A stretch of DNA of 64,000 nt from DASRDU01 sp035560235 (GCA_035560235.1 DATMAG010000071.1:1-64000); one strand, 5' to 3'. Counted from the first letter of the stretch, positions 1 through 10,356 are shown. Notes: generated by a model from the sequence alone, not told the origin. Numbers and translations are program-made.

Positions 1-2
1 CG

Positions 3-1535
3 GGAACAATGATTCCCGCCTGGAGCCAGCCAGCCGAACCCGCGGCGCAGTGGATTCCGGCCAAACGCACTACGCTTGCCATCAGATACCCGGATAATGA
101 AAGCTCCGCGGTGGACATGATGGGTACAGGCGTGAATTCAAACGTGACAGGACGTGCGGAAGCCAAACGCGCCGATGGGCGAACGCGAATCAAACTGCGG
201 ATCAACGATCTTCAGCATCCGCAGAATTTCGGTTCGTTTTACACCACTTATGTGGTCTGGGCCGTAACGCCCGAAGGCCAGACTGACAATCTCGGCGAAC
301 TGCCGATGCCGCGTGGCGACAAGCGCGAAATCGAAGTGACCACGCCCTATCAGACCTTCGGACTGATCGTGACCGCCGAGCCATACGGACTGGTGAAATA
401 TCCCGGCCCGGTCATCGTGGCTGAAAACGTGCTGCGCAAGGACACGAAGGGCAACTTCACTGCGAGCAACATCGAATATCGCGGCGATCCGGGCATATTT
501 TATGTGCTTTCAGCCGCTGACCGCACAGCGCTGCCGCCCGATTACACAACACCGCTCGTTGTCCTAGGAGCGCGCCGGGCCGTTGAAATCGCGCGTCGCG
601 CCGGAGCAGAGCGGTTTGCTTCGGCAGAGCTGAAGGAAGCGGAAACGAAGCTCGCCACGCTCGAACGAATCTGGCCGCCGAACCGGCGGAAGGAAGAGAA
701 GTTCGCTGCCGAGGCCCGCGAAGTGGTGCGTCTGGCTGAAGCCGCTCGCACCAAAGCGGTCGAGGAGGCCGAAGCCGCCCGGCTGACAGCGGAACGCCGC
801 GCGGCTGACCGGGCCATCAATCAGGCTCAGACCGAAGCCGAACGCGCCCGCCTGGAAAAGGAACGGGCGATGACTGAAGCTGAACGCGCCCGCAGCGAAG
901 CGGCTCAGGCGCAGCGGCAGGCTGAGGATTATCGCGCTCAGCTGGCCCGCAATGAAACCGAACTTGCTCAGGCCCGGCAGCGCGCCAGCGAGGCACAGAC
1001 CGAGGCCGAACGCGCCAAAGCCAGAGAGGAAGTCGCCCGGCTTGAAGCTGAACGCACCCGCGTTGAGAACGAACAGATCAAACGCGAGCGCGACGAAGCG
1101 ATGCAGCGGCTGCAGGTTTCGCTCTCTGAGATCCTTGAAACCCGGCGCGAGGCTCGCGGGCTGATCGTCAATCTCTCTGACGTGCTCTTCGATTTCAACA
1201 AGGCGACGCTCAAACCCGGCGCGAAGGAGAAACTGAGCAAGCTTGCCGGAGTGCTGCTCGCCTATCCGGGCAACGTTCGGATGGAGATCGAAGGCCACAC
1301 CGATTCGGTCGGCTCGCACGAATACAATCAGAAACTCTCTGAAGCGCGGGCCGGTTCAGTGCGTGATTATCTGGTTCAGGCCGGCGTCCCGGCTGAAAAG
1401 ATCACGGCAGTGCGCGGCCTGGGTGAAACAAAACCTGTCGCCACCAACGACACTGAGGCCGGACGGCAGATGAACCGGCGCGTTGAAATCATCATCGCAG
1501 ATGCGGAAACACAGGCCGCCGCCAGTCGGCGCTGA
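3..1535 (+). CDS. OmpA-family coiled-coil envelope protein (5' end cut by window)
   Basis: The C-terminal ~110 residues form an OmpA peptidoglycan-binding domain: a DFNKATLKPGAKEKL segment, then EGHTDSVGS and the closing MNRRVEI motif. This fold normally tethers the outer membrane to peptidoglycan. Residues ~195-385 (counted from the first visible Met at position 9) are a long charged helix with repeated EAERAR-type heptads, predicted to form a coiled coil spanning the periplasm. The first ~170 residues are a beta-rich domain I do not recognise. The frame is open to the left edge and no signal peptide is visible, so the true start probably lies upstream. A strong hairpin terminator follows. 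The OmpA call is firm; the role of the N-terminal domain is unknown. Confidence 0.85.
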   Translation, partial: GTMIPAWSQPAEPAAQWIPAKRTTLAIRYPDNESSAVDMMGTGVNSNVTGRAEAKRADGRTRIKLRINDLQHPQNFGSFYTTYVVWAVTPEGQTDNLGELPMPRGDKREIEVTTPYQTFGLIVTAEPYGLVKYPGPVIVAENVLRKDTKGNFTASNIEYRGDPGIFYVLSAADRTALPPDYTTPLVVLGARRAVEIARRAGAERFASAELKEAETKLATLERIWPPNRRKEEKFAAEAREVVRLAEAARTKAVEEAEAARLTAERRAADRAINQAQTEAERARLEKERAMTEAERARSEAAQAQRQAEDYRAQLARNETELAQARQRASEAQTEAERAKAREEVARLEAERTRVENEQIKRERDEAMQRLQVSLSEILETRREARGLIVNLSDVLFDFNKATLKPGAKEKLSKLAGVLLAYPGNVRMEIEGHTDSVGSHEYNQKLSEARAGSVRDYLVQAGVPAEKITAVRGLGETKPVATNDTEAGRQMNRRVEIIIADAETQAAASRR

Positions 1536-1566
1536 AGCCTCTGTTTCCGGGCAGCACGTCTGATGG

Positions 1567-1604
1567 ACGGGATGGAAGAAGCAAAGCCTCTCCATCCCGT
1601 TTTC
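1567..1604 (+). terminator. Rho-independent terminator after the OmpA-family gene
   Basis: Perfect 10-bp stem (ACGGGATGGA at 1567-1576 with TCCATCCCGT at 1591-1600), a 14-nt loop and a short T run, 31 bp past the stop codon. Confidence 0.7.
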
Positions 1605-1719
1605 ATCTGACCGGCTCAGACGCCCCGCGACGCGCGTCAGTAGCAGGTTTCCACCCTCTCTCCTGCCCTGCGCGTCCGGCGGCGTCTGTTATCAATGTCA
1701 GCGAAACACCCGACGTTCC

Positions 1720-3087
1720 ATGACACAGACCGGCAGACAGGAAGATCAGTTCCGGATCGAGCACGATCCGCTTGGCGCAGTCCGCATTCCGGTGCGGGCG
1801 ATGTATGGCGCGCAGACCGCGCGCGCTCTGGACAATTATCAGATCAGCCGCCTGCGTCCTCATCCGCTGCTCATCACTGCCTTCGCTGAAATCAAGAAAG
1901 CCGCCGCTGAGGCTAATGTGCAGACTGGCGCGCTCGACGCTGCCCTGGGCGATGTGATCAGTCGCGCAGCGGATGAAATCATTGCCGGTGGCTGGCGCGA
2001 TCAGTTCAACCTGGATGTCTTTCAGGCCGGCGCGGGCACTTCGCTGAACATGAATGTCAACGAAGTGATTGCCAACCGCGCGCTCGAACTGCTCGGCGCA
2101 CAGCGTGGCGATCACGCGCGGCTGCATCCGAACGATCACGTCAACAAATCGCAGTCCACCAACGACACCATGCCGACGGCGATGCGTACGGCAGCGGTGC
2201 GGCTGCTGCGCCCGCTCACACAGACGCTTGATGAGCTCGCGGCTTCATTTACGACCAAAGCTGATGAATTCGCGGATGTGACGAAATCAGGCCGCACGCA
2301 TCTGCACGACGCCGTGCCGATGACGCTCGGCCAGGAGTTCAGCGGTTATGCCGAAAACATCCGCCGCGCCGCCGACCGGCTGCGAACCTGTGAAATGCCG
2401 CTGCTCGAAGTTCCGCTTGGCGGCACAGCCGTCGGCACCGGCGTCAACACGCATCCCGATTACTCGCGGCTGGCCGTCGTGCGGCTCAGCGAACTGACGG
2501 GCCTGCCGCTGCGCGAAGCCCGCAACCGTTTTCAGTCAATGCAGAGCCTGGGCGATTTCGTCGCGCTCTCGGCGGCGCTGCGCGGGCTGGCCATTGAACT
2601 CGGCAAAATTGCGAATGACCTGCGGCTGCTCAGTTCAGGCCCGCACACCGGACTTGATGAAATCGCCCTGCCCGCCGTGCAGCCCGGCTCTTCGATCATG
2701 CCGGGCAAGATCAATCCGTCCATTCCCGAGATGCTGAACATGGTCTGCTTTCACGTGATCGGGCACGACACGGCGATTGCCTTCTGCGGCGAGGCGGGAC
2801 AGCTTGAACTAAACGTGATGATGCCCTATGTCGCATACGCCCTGTGCGAATCGCTGGAGGTAATGACGAACGCCATTCGCACCTTCGATCAGAAATGCGT
2901 GCGCGGCATCACGGCGCACCGCGAACGCTGCCGCGAATATGCCGAACGCACGGTCGGACTGGCCGCGCTGCTCAACGAGGAGCGCGGGTTTATGGGCGCG
3001 GCTGAACTCGCGCAGCGGGCGATGCAGTCAGGCCGGAGCATTCAGGAACTGCTCAATGAAGAGCGCAGGGAGCCGGACAGAACGTGA
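1720..3087 (+). CDS. aspA: Aspartate ammonia-lyase (aspartase/class II fumarase family)
   Basis: 455 residues, full length for the family. The signature GSSIMPGKINP lies in the C-terminal half, with the catalytic-lid serine. AGTSLNMNVNEVIANRALE and GEAGQLELNVM are closer to aspartase than to fumarase C, while GGTAVGTGVNTHPDY is fumarase-like. The enzyme would reversibly deaminate L-aspartate to fumarate and ammonia as a cytosolic homotetramer. The next gene begins inside its stop codon (ATGA overlap), so the two are probably co-transcribed. Fumarase activity is the main alternative, and the residues that I can read do not fully separate the two. Confidence 0.7.
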   Translation: MTQTGRQEDQFRIEHDPLGAVRIPVRAMYGAQTARALDNYQISRLRPHPLLITAFAEIKKAAAEANVQTGALDAALGDVISRAADEIIAGGWRDQFNLDVFQAGAGTSLNMNVNEVIANRALELLGAQRGDHARLHPNDHVNKSQSTNDTMPTAMRTAAVRLLRPLTQTLDELAASFTTKADEFADVTKSGRTHLHDAVPMTLGQEFSGYAENIRRAADRLRTCEMPLLEVPLGGTAVGTGVNTHPDYSRLAVVRLSELTGLPLREARNRFQSMQSLGDFVALSAALRGLAIELGKIANDLRLLSSGPHTGLDEIALPAVQPGSSIMPGKINPSIPEMLNMVCFHVIGHDTAIAFCGEAGQLELNVMMPYVAYALCESLEVMTNAIRTFDQKCVRGITAHRERCREYAERTVGLAALLNEERGFMGAAELAQRAMQSGRSIQELLNEERREPDRT

Positions 3088-3533
3088 GCGAAGCTGTTAC
3101 TCTCGAAAACAGGGAGGCGAAATCGGAAACCCGCACCGGCGGCGCCTTCGACATCGAAAAATGGATTGAACGCTGGCTCGGCAATGCGATTCACGTCTTT
3201 CTCTCGCTGCTCGCGCTGCTGACCTTTCTGGCTGCAGTCTTTACCGCGTGGGATACGGTGATGCGTGATTTCCCGAAGCTCTGGCAGCCGGTCAATGAAT
3301 ATTCGGTGCTGCAGGAGATCCTGCAAACCATCCTGCTGATTGCCATCGCGGCTGAGCTGGGGCTGCTGCTCCTCTTTCATCGCACCACCGCAGCAGTCGA
3401 AGTCATCATCTTCGTTATCGCGCGCAAGATGGTCAGCCCCGACATCAGCGTGACGGGCCTGCTGCTCGGAACGGCGGCCATCATCGCGCTGGTCATCACG
3501 CGCTTTTATTACCTGCCCGGCAAGGCTAAGTGA
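3084..3533 (+). CDS. PsiE-like integral membrane protein
   Basis: 149 residues with four predicted membrane helices (about residues 38-58, 78-99, 103-116 and 122-140). The third and fourth segments carry the pattern LLFHRTTAAVEVIIFVIARKM, which I recognise from the phosphate-starvation-inducible PsiE family (DUF-type, function unknown). It overlaps the upstream lyase by 4 bp, suggesting translational coupling. No pho box was seen. Family assignment is moderate and the role is unknown. Confidence 0.6.
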   Translation: MSEAVTLENREAKSETRTGGAFDIEKWIERWLGNAIHVFLSLLALLTFLAAVFTAWDTVMRDFPKLWQPVNEYSVLQEILQTILLIAIAAELGLLLLFHRTTAAVEVIIFVIARKMVSPDISVTGLLLGTAAIIALVITRFYYLPGKAK

Positions 3534-3577
3534 ACCAGGAGCAGCAGGAATGACAGCAGTTTTCTTGTGAATGCAGC

Positions 3578-3597
3578 GGCAAACTTTCCGGTTTGCC
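3578..3597 (+). terminator. Weak hairpin after the psiE-like gene
   Basis: 7-bp stem GGCAAAC/GTTTGCC with a 6-nt loop but no T run. It may be a processing hairpin rather than a true terminator. Confidence 0.3.
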
Positions 3598-3661
3598 ATT
3601 GAGTGTTCAGTCCTGATCATCAGGCTCTGACAACCCGCATCACCTTGTTCGGTAAGAAAAG

Positions 3662-6600
3662 ATGAGTACCACACCGGATTCGCTGACTCCGCCGCCACGT
3701 CGCCGGTCACGGCGCAGGGTGCTTGCCTTCATCGGCTTCGGCCTGCTGGCGCTGTTTGTCGTGCTGGCTTTTGTCGGACTACTCTGGCTGCGCTCAGACA
3801 GATTCAATCGCTTTGCCGGGCGCGAAATTGATCAGGCGCTTCGTCAGTACGGATTGCGCGCTGAGATCGGCGATTTCGATATCGGGCGCGGCCTGCGCAC
3901 GGCGACGCTGCGCAACATCAAAATCTACAACCTGCAAACAGGTCAGCTCATCGCCACCGCTGACCGCGCCACCGTCGCGCTCGAAGTCCGCGAACCCTTT
4001 GCGCTGCGGCTGCGCCGCGAAGTCGTCTTTCAGAAACTCGACGTTGAAGGACTCGATCTGCGTTACGAGATTGATGAAAAAGGTCAGTCGAACTTCTTCG
4101 GGGTGCATCAGGCTCCGCCGCGCGCGCCAAGCCGCATCACCTTCGATTACTCAAGCCTGACCGGCGCGCTCATCAAAGGCTCATTTCATTACACTGATCG
4201 CCAGCGCAATATGCAGACTGAACTCACCGGTCTGCACGGTCGCGCCCTGCCCGCGAGCGGCAGCAGCCCGCCCAAAGTCACAGTCGAACTCGCTTCAGGC
4301 GCAGGCAGCCTCAGCCGCGACGATCACCGCACCAGCATTGACGCCATCGAATTTGCCGGACGTGTGATGACGAGCGGCGCTGAAATTGACAAGCTCGCGC
4401 TGCGTTCAGCAATGGCCGAAGCCAGCCTGAGCGGGCATCTCGATGACTGGCAGCAGTTGAAATATCAGTTCGACACGCAGGCTCGCGTCAGACTCGATCA
4501 GGTGACTGATTTCTTCGCGCCCGGCACTGACCTCGCTGGCACAGCCGATTTCAAGGGCCACATCGCAGGCGAGGCGATGAATTACCGCATCAATGGTCAG
4601 CTCACCGCTGACGAACTCGCTGCTGCCGGAATCACCGTGCGCGGCGCGCAGGCCGACAATGTGTTCTTCGAGCCGCAAAAGGATCATTTTCATTTCGGCA
4701 GCACACACGCGCACGCACGCGCCATGACAGCCAGAGCCTTCAGCGTCAGCGATGCCTCAATCGTTTCGGTCAACGGCAAATTGCAGAATGGCCGCACTGA
4801 ACTGACTGCGCCGCAGGCGAGCGTCAGCCGCCTCAGTGTCGCGCAGGGCCAGGCCGTAGGCGTCACGCTGCGCAACGTCAGCGCCACGCTTGGCGCGGGT
4901 GTCACTGAGGCCAGGGGCGATCTGCATCTCAATCACGCTTCGTTCGGCAAAATCAGCATCGGACAGACGAACGGCAGGCTTTCGGTTACACCAGATGAAA
5001 TCGCGCTCGGCAATTTCAATACGTCGCTGCTTGGCGGCACGGCGAAAGGCACGCTCAATTTGAATACCGCCGGTGGCGCATCGCGTTTACAGGCCGATTT
5101 CACGGGCCTGAAAACAAGCGATGTCTTTTCAGTCGTCGTCGTCAAAAGCCCTCCGCTTGCAGGCACGGTCACGGGTCGCGCCGATGTCAACTGGCCCGGC
5201 GCGAATGTGCGCCTGCTCAGCGGTGACATCAATGCGCGATTCAGCGGGCAGACGACCGATGCCGCCGGAGCGATTCCGCTGACCGGCGAAGTCGCAACGC
5301 GGGCGCAGCGCGGCACGTTCAACTTCGACAACCTGACGCTGCGCACTGATGCGTCAACGGTGAATGCGACCGGCGCGCTGGCATTAAGCGGCGATTCAAA
5401 TCTGCGCTTCACCATCACATCAACGCGCGCCGAAGAGTTGCAGACGATCTTCAATTCGTTCGGCCTGGCCGATCAGTTGATGGCGACTTATGAACCGCAA
5501 CTGCTCGGTGATTTCAATTTCACCGGCACGCTCAGTGGCCCGCTCAGCGATCCGACTGTCGCGGGCGACCTCAACGCTTCGACCTTTGCGATGCACGATG
5601 AAACGCTGGGCAGCGTCAGCGGTCATCTGCTCGTTTCACCCGCAGAGATTCGCTTTGAGAACGGGCTGCTCACCGCGCAGAACGGCGGCACGGTCAAAGT
5701 TAATTACGCCGCGCCGCGTGACGTGAACGCCACCGCAGGCCGACTCGATGCGACGATTGAACGAATGAATGCTGACGCGCTGATCATTGCCGCCGGATTG
5801 CCGACGCAGCAGAAGCTGATCGAAGGCGAAATCTCAGGCGAAGCCCATCTGACGGGCCTGCCCGCCGCGCCGCAGGGCAAGGCCAGCGTCAGCCTGGCCA
5901 ATGGCACAGTCGTCGGACAACCGGCAGAATCATTCACTGCCAGCGTCGTTTTCGATCAGCAGACCGCTACGCTCAATCAGTTTGAAGTGAAGCTGCCGCA
6001 GGGTCGCCTGACCGCGAGCGGCAATTATGATTTCAAGACCAGCCGGTATCAGGTCGAGGGTCAGGCCGAACAGGTTGATTTATCGCGCCTCGCTGCGGCG
6101 CTTGAACTCGGTAACGTGCAACTCAGCGGCACGGCGAACGCGAACTTTCAGGCGAGCGGCGATTACAAGGAGCCGCGTGATTTCAGAGTCGAACTCAACG
6201 CGCAGGGGCAGCAGGTCGCCATCAACGGCCACGACGCAGGCGAAGTGAGACTGACGGCGCGAACAAATCCGGGCGGGCGCATTGACATTGATCTGACCAC
6301 GAATCTGACCGGCACGCCACAGCCCGTGACGGCGAGCATCGAATGGCGACAGCCGGGCCGACCGATTGAAGTCAGAAGCGATCTGAACAACTTCGACCTC
6401 GCGCCCGTGCTGGCGATCTTTGCGCCGGGGCTGGCCAGTAATCTCGCAGGCAATGTCACCGGCACGCTGCGCGTGAGCGGGCCGCTGCTGAATGAAAAGG
6501 GCGAGATGACGGCTGACAATTTGCGCGGCAATCTGACGCTGACTGACATTGGGCTGCAGGTTGCGGGCAATCCCGTCAACGTGGCCACGCCGCTGACTGT

Positions 6601-9600
6601 TTCGCTCAGCAATTCACAACTCAGCCTTGAATCAACGCGCATCACGGCGCAGGGCACCGATCTGCGCCTCGGCGGCACGCTTGGCCTGCGCGAAAATGCC
6701 GCGCTCAATTTTGCTCTGACCGGCACGGTGCGGCCTGACGCTTTCATCAGCGCCGGCTCTGATGTTTCGCTGGGCGGCACGGTGACGATTGATGCGCGGG
6801 CTGAAGGCACATTCAGTAATCCGCGACTCAATGGCGATGTGCGGCTCGCGAATCTTTCATTTTCGACGCTCAATTCGCCCGTCACGCTTGAAGAAGGCAA
6901 CGGACGTATCGCGCTCGCGGGCAATCGTGTCCTGCTTGAAAGCTTCACGGCCCGCGCCGGTGATGGCACTGTTCAGGCCAGTGGCACGCTGACGCTCGCG
7001 CAACTGCAGCCCGAACAGTGGCAGTTCACAATCACGGCCAGTGAGGTTGATGTGCTGTATCGCGGCGTGCGCGCGACCGCTGACGCTCAGTTGCAACTCG
7101 CAGGCACGCAGCAGAGTCAGACGCTGAGCGGCACGGTCACAGTGCCGCTGGCTGAATACACTTCTGATTTCGATTTCACCGAAACCGCTGGCGGTCGCGG
7201 CGGGCTGAGCTTTGGCGGCTTCAGAAGCGGTTCAGCGGGCGGCGAGACAGGTTTTCTCAATATTCCGCCGGTTGATCTGAATGTGCGCGTTGAAGCCAGC
7301 AACTCGCTGATCGTGCGCAATGAACAGGTCAACACCGTGGCTTCGGCTACGCTCAACCTGGGCGGGACGCTCAGCGACCCTGATGTCAGCGGGCGCGTCA
7401 TGCTCGAAGGCGGCACGATTACTTTTCGCGGAGCGCGTTACGACATCACTGCCGGAACGCTCGAACTGCCGGGCGGGTTCGGCATCCAGCCTGAACTCAA
7501 TCTCGTTGCTGAAGGCGATGTCAGCGGCTATCGCGTCTATGTCGGCTTCAACGGCAGGCTCAACGATCTTGAAGTCACGCTGCGCTCAGAGCCTGATCTG
7601 ACGCGGGCTGAAATCATTTCGCTGATTACCACGGGGCGCACCGAAACCGGCACGCTCAATAGTGACGATCTGGTGCGTTCAGGCATCGGGACGGCGGCTT
7701 CGCTGCTGACGCAGGAGCTGATTTCAAAGCCGGTTCAGCGCGAAACAGAAAAGCTGATCGGCATTAACCGTTTTCAGATTGACCCGGTGCTGCGCGCCAA
7801 CGAAAACCCGGCAGCCCGCCTGACCATTGGCCGTCAGATCGCGCGCGGCCTGTCGTTCACTTATTCCACCAATCTCGCTTCCGAACAGGATCAGACGGCG
7901 ATCTTTGAATACAACTTCTCGAACCGCTTTTCCGCGATTGCCTCGTACACGCAGGGCGGCAGCGCGACGCGGCAGGGGACGAACGACAACGATTTCACGA
8001 TTGAAATTCGCGGGCGCAAACGCTTCTCGCTCGGCGCTGAGCGCAGCGACGCCTCAGCCGTGGCCGGAGCGATTACGCCCCCGCGCATCGAACGTCGCCC
8101 GCTGCCTCCGGCGCTCGTTGATCTGAACAAGCCTGAGACGATCAAACTCAGCGACAATCGCCTGCGCGAACTGCTGCCGGTGATGCGCGAAGGATTCAGC
8201 CACGCGCTGACGCGCCTCGGCGAACGCAACCTGACGAATTATCTGCAGGAGAAGGGTTATTTCTTTGCCGAAGTTGATTCGCGCTGTGAACCGGTCACGT
8301 GCAGCGGGCCTGACCTGCGCGTGATTTACGACGTGCGTCCGGGCGCGCGTTACAGCCTGTCGGACATTCGCATCGAAGGCACGAAGGCGCTCAACAAGAG
8401 CGAAGTCAAATCCGATCTGCAATCGCAGGAGAGCAGTCTGCTCGGCGGTGTGCCGTTTCTTGATCGCCTGCCGTTTGTCGGCGGTTATGCACGCGGGATC
8501 ACGAGCAACGACCGTTTGCGCAACGACCGCGAAGTGATTCGCGAACGTCTGGCTGATCTTGGCTATCGTTCGGCGCGGGTTGATGCGCACCTCGCCGTCA
8601 GCCCGAACAACGAAAATCTGGTCGTGATCTTTGACGTGACCGAAGGCCCGCGTTCAAGCATCGCTGACGTGGCGGTGCGCGGCAACACGATCATTCCGGC
8701 AGCGGAACTGCGCGACGCTGTGCCATTCAGGTCCGGCGCTGATTTTTCACCAACTGATATTCGCGAAGGTGCGCAGCGTATCAGAGACGCTTACACACGG
8801 CGCGGTTATCTGGATGCGAAAACCGATGTTCGTGTGATTGACCTGCCTGACAATCGCGTGCGCGTGATGTACGAAATCACCGAAGGCGCACGCGCCATCG
8901 TGCAGCAGGTCGAAGTCAAAGGGCAGGTCATCACGCGCGAAGATTCGCTGCGCCGCTTCATTGATTTCAAACCGGGCGATGTGCTGACGCCGCAGATCCT
9001 GCGCAATCTGCAACGCGACCTGTACGCGACAGGCGCATTCCGCGAAGTCAACATTCGCCCCGAACCAGTTGCCGGAGGCGAACCTTCTGATCGGCGCGTG
9101 ACGCTCAGTGTGACCGAAGCGAAACCGCTGCTGCTGGTTTATGGTCTGGGCTATTCGACCGATGACGGAGCGCGGGCGCTCGGGCAACTGACTCATACCA
9201 ATCTGTTCGGGCGCGTGATTTCAGGCTCGCTCAAACTGCGCGGCAGCCGTCGTGAGCAACTCGCACAACTGCAGTTCACCGACCTGCGTCCGCTGGGTCA
9301 CAAATGGCCGGTCACGTTTTCGGCCTTTTACAACCGCAACGCTGATCTGCGCCCGTTCGTGCGTCGCATCGTGGTCAACGGCCAGGAGCAGGCCAGCACG
9401 CCGGGCCGCACGTTCGGCATCAATCGCTTTGCGACCTTCATTCAGACTGAACACAAGCTGAGCGAAGTGACTTCGCTGCGGTTCCGCTACAGCTTCGAGA
9501 ATGCGAAGCTCTTCAATCTGGAAAATATTCCCGTCGTCGAAGTCACGCGCAATGAACGCGCCACGCGGCTCGGGCTGTTTTCAGCCGGGATTTCGCGCGA

Positions 9601-10276
9601 CACCCGCGACAGCGCGCTCAATCCGACACGCGGGCAATTATTCAGCGCCGATCATTCGCTTGCCACGCGCATTCTCGGCGGCAACGAATCGTTCAATAAA
9701 TTCTTCGGCAACTATCAGCGTTACGACCGGCTGCCCGCGAAGCTGCCGCTGCTCGGCAATTCGATCTTTGCGTTCTCGGCGCGGCTCGGCCTTGCGGGGT
9801 TGTTCAAGCCGACTGACCGCGACAGGGACGGCGTCATCAGCGATGCGGAAAAGCGGCTGCCGATCAGCGAACGGTTCTTTGCCGGAGGCGCAACGACGCT
9901 GCGCGGCTTCAGATTTGAAGAGGCCGGGCCGCAGGGCATTCTTGAACCGCGCAATGCGAATGAACTGCCGACGCTGGTTCCGCTCGGCGGCGATGCGCTG
10001 GCGATCTTCAATTTCGAGCTGCGCTATCCGCTGACGCGGCGCGTGAATCTGGTTCCCTTCTACGATCTCGGCAATGTTTTCAAGCGCGTCAGCGACATTC
10101 GCTTCGGCAATATGACGAACACTGTCGGCATCGGGCTGCGCATCACGACGCCAATCGGCCCGGTCGGAGTTGATTATGGCTACCTGCTCGATCCTCCGGC
10201 TTTTGTGACGGCAGGCGGCGGCATCATCCGTCAGCCGCGCGGTGTCTTTCACATCAGAATCGGACAGACGTTCTGA
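3662..10276 (+). CDS. TamB-BamA fusion: outer-membrane translocation/assembly protein
   Basis: A single 2204-residue frame. Residues 20-43 are an inner-membrane anchor after a basic N-terminus. Residues ~50-1450 are the AsmA/TamB-type repetitive beta structure, ending with a DUF490-like TamB C-terminal domain (~1160-1430, including LTIGRQIARGLSFTYSTNLA). From ~1485 there are several POTRA-like repeats (for example IADVAVRGNTI and VQQVEVKGQVI). From ~1830 to the C-terminal Phe there is an Omp85 16-strand-type barrel with the RGF motif at 2081-2083. Known biology: TamB and TamA/BamA are normally separate proteins that bridge the two membranes to insert outer-membrane proteins. Here both are covalently joined. 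The barrel also holds an EF-hand-like loop at 2052-2063. The start has only a weak purine-rich ribosome-binding site. Confidence 0.88.
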   Translation: MSTTPDSLTPPPRRRSRRRVLAFIGFGLLALFVVLAFVGLLWLRSDRFNRFAGREIDQALRQYGLRAEIGDFDIGRGLRTATLRNIKIYNLQTGQLIATADRATVALEVREPFALRLRREVVFQKLDVEGLDLRYEIDEKGQSNFFGVHQAPPRAPSRITFDYSSLTGALIKGSFHYTDRQRNMQTELTGLHGRALPASGSSPPKVTVELASGAGSLSRDDHRTSIDAIEFAGRVMTSGAEIDKLALRSAMAEASLSGHLDDWQQLKYQFDTQARVRLDQVTDFFAPGTDLAGTADFKGHIAGEAMNYRINGQLTADELAAAGITVRGAQADNVFFEPQKDHFHFGSTHAHARAMTARAFSVSDASIVSVNGKLQNGRTELTAPQASVSRLSVAQGQAVGVTLRNVSATLGAGVTEARGDLHLNHASFGKISIGQTNGRLSVTPDEIALGNFNTSLLGGTAKGTLNLNTAGGASRLQADFTGLKTSDVFSVVVVKSPPLAGTVTGRADVNWPGANVRLLSGDINARFSGQTTDAAGAIPLTGEVATRAQRGTFNFDNLTLRTDASTVNATGALALSGDSNLRFTITSTRAEELQTIFNSFGLADQLMATYEPQLLGDFNFTGTLSGPLSDPTVAGDLNASTFAMHDETLGSVSGHLLVSPAEIRFENGLLTAQNGGTVKVNYAAPRDVNATAGRLDATIERMNADALIIAAGLPTQQKLIEGEISGEAHLTGLPAAPQGKASVSLANGTVVGQPAESFTASVVFDQQTATLNQFEVKLPQGRLTASGNYDFKTSRYQVEGQAEQVDLSRLAAALELGNVQLSGTANANFQASGDYKEPRDFRVELNAQGQQVAINGHDAGEVRLTARTNPGGRIDIDLTTNLTGTPQPVTASIEWRQPGRPIEVRSDLNNFDLAPVLAIFAPGLASNLAGNVTGTLRVSGPLLNEKGEMTADNLRGNLTLTDIGLQVAGNPVNVATPLTVSLSNSQLSLESTRITAQGTDLRLGGTLGLRENAALNFALTGTVRPDAFISAGSDVSLGGTVTIDARAEGTFSNPRLNGDVRLANLSFSTLNSPVTLEEGNGRIALAGNRVLLESFTARAGDGTVQASGTLTLAQLQPEQWQFTITASEVDVLYRGVRATADAQLQLAGTQQSQTLSGTVTVPLAEYTSDFDFTETAGGRGGLSFGGFRSGSAGGETGFLNIPPVDLNVRVEASNSLIVRNEQVNTVASATLNLGGTLSDPDVSGRVMLEGGTITFRGARYDITAGTLELPGGFGIQPELNLVAEGDVSGYRVYVGFNGRLNDLEVTLRSEPDLTRAEIISLITTGRTETGTLNSDDLVRSGIGTAASLLTQELISKPVQRETEKLIGINRFQIDPVLRANENPAARLTIGRQIARGLSFTYSTNLASEQDQTAIFEYNFSNRFSAIASYTQGGSATRQGTNDNDFTIEIRGRKRFSLGAERSDASAVAGAITPPRIERRPLPPALVDLNKPETIKLSDNRLRELLPVMREGFSHALTRLGERNLTNYLQEKGYFFAEVDSRCEPVTCSGPDLRVIYDVRPGARYSLSDIRIEGTKALNKSEVKSDLQSQESSLLGGVPFLDRLPFVGGYARGITSNDRLRNDREVIRERLADLGYRSARVDAHLAVSPNNENLVVIFDVTEGPRSSIADVAVRGNTIIPAAELRDAVPFRSGADFSPTDIREGAQRIRDAYTRRGYLDAKTDVRVIDLPDNRVRVMYEITEGARAIVQQVEVKGQVITREDSLRRFIDFKPGDVLTPQILRNLQRDLYATGAFREVNIRPEPVAGGEPSDRRVTLSVTEAKPLLLVYGLGYSTDDGARALGQLTHTNLFGRVISGSLKLRGSRREQLAQLQFTDLRPLGHKWPVTFSAFYNRNADLRPFVRRIVVNGQEQASTPGRTFGINRFATFIQTEHKLSEVTSLRFRYSFENAKLFNLENIPVVEVTRNERATRLGLFSAGISRDTRDSALNPTRGQLFSADHSLATRILGGNESFNKFFGNYQRYDRLPAKLPLLGNSIFAFSARLGLAGLFKPTDRDRDGVISDAEKRLPISERFFAGGATTLRGFRFEEAGPQGILEPRNANELPTLVPLGGDALAIFNFELRYPLTRRVNLVPFYDLGNVFKRVSDIRFGNMTNTVGIGLRITTPIGPVGVDYGYLLDPPAFVTAGGGIIRQPRGVFHIRIGQTF

Positions 10277-10356
10277 AGCAGGTTCATTCGCGAAGAAACA
10301 GGCTGTTGTGTGTCTGGCCGGAATCACACAAAAGGGACGGAACGATCAGAAAAGTG

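Noticed and set aside
3042..3710. 222-residue minus-strand frame
   Set aside because: Antisense to the psiE-like gene and its flanks; no motif and poor composition.
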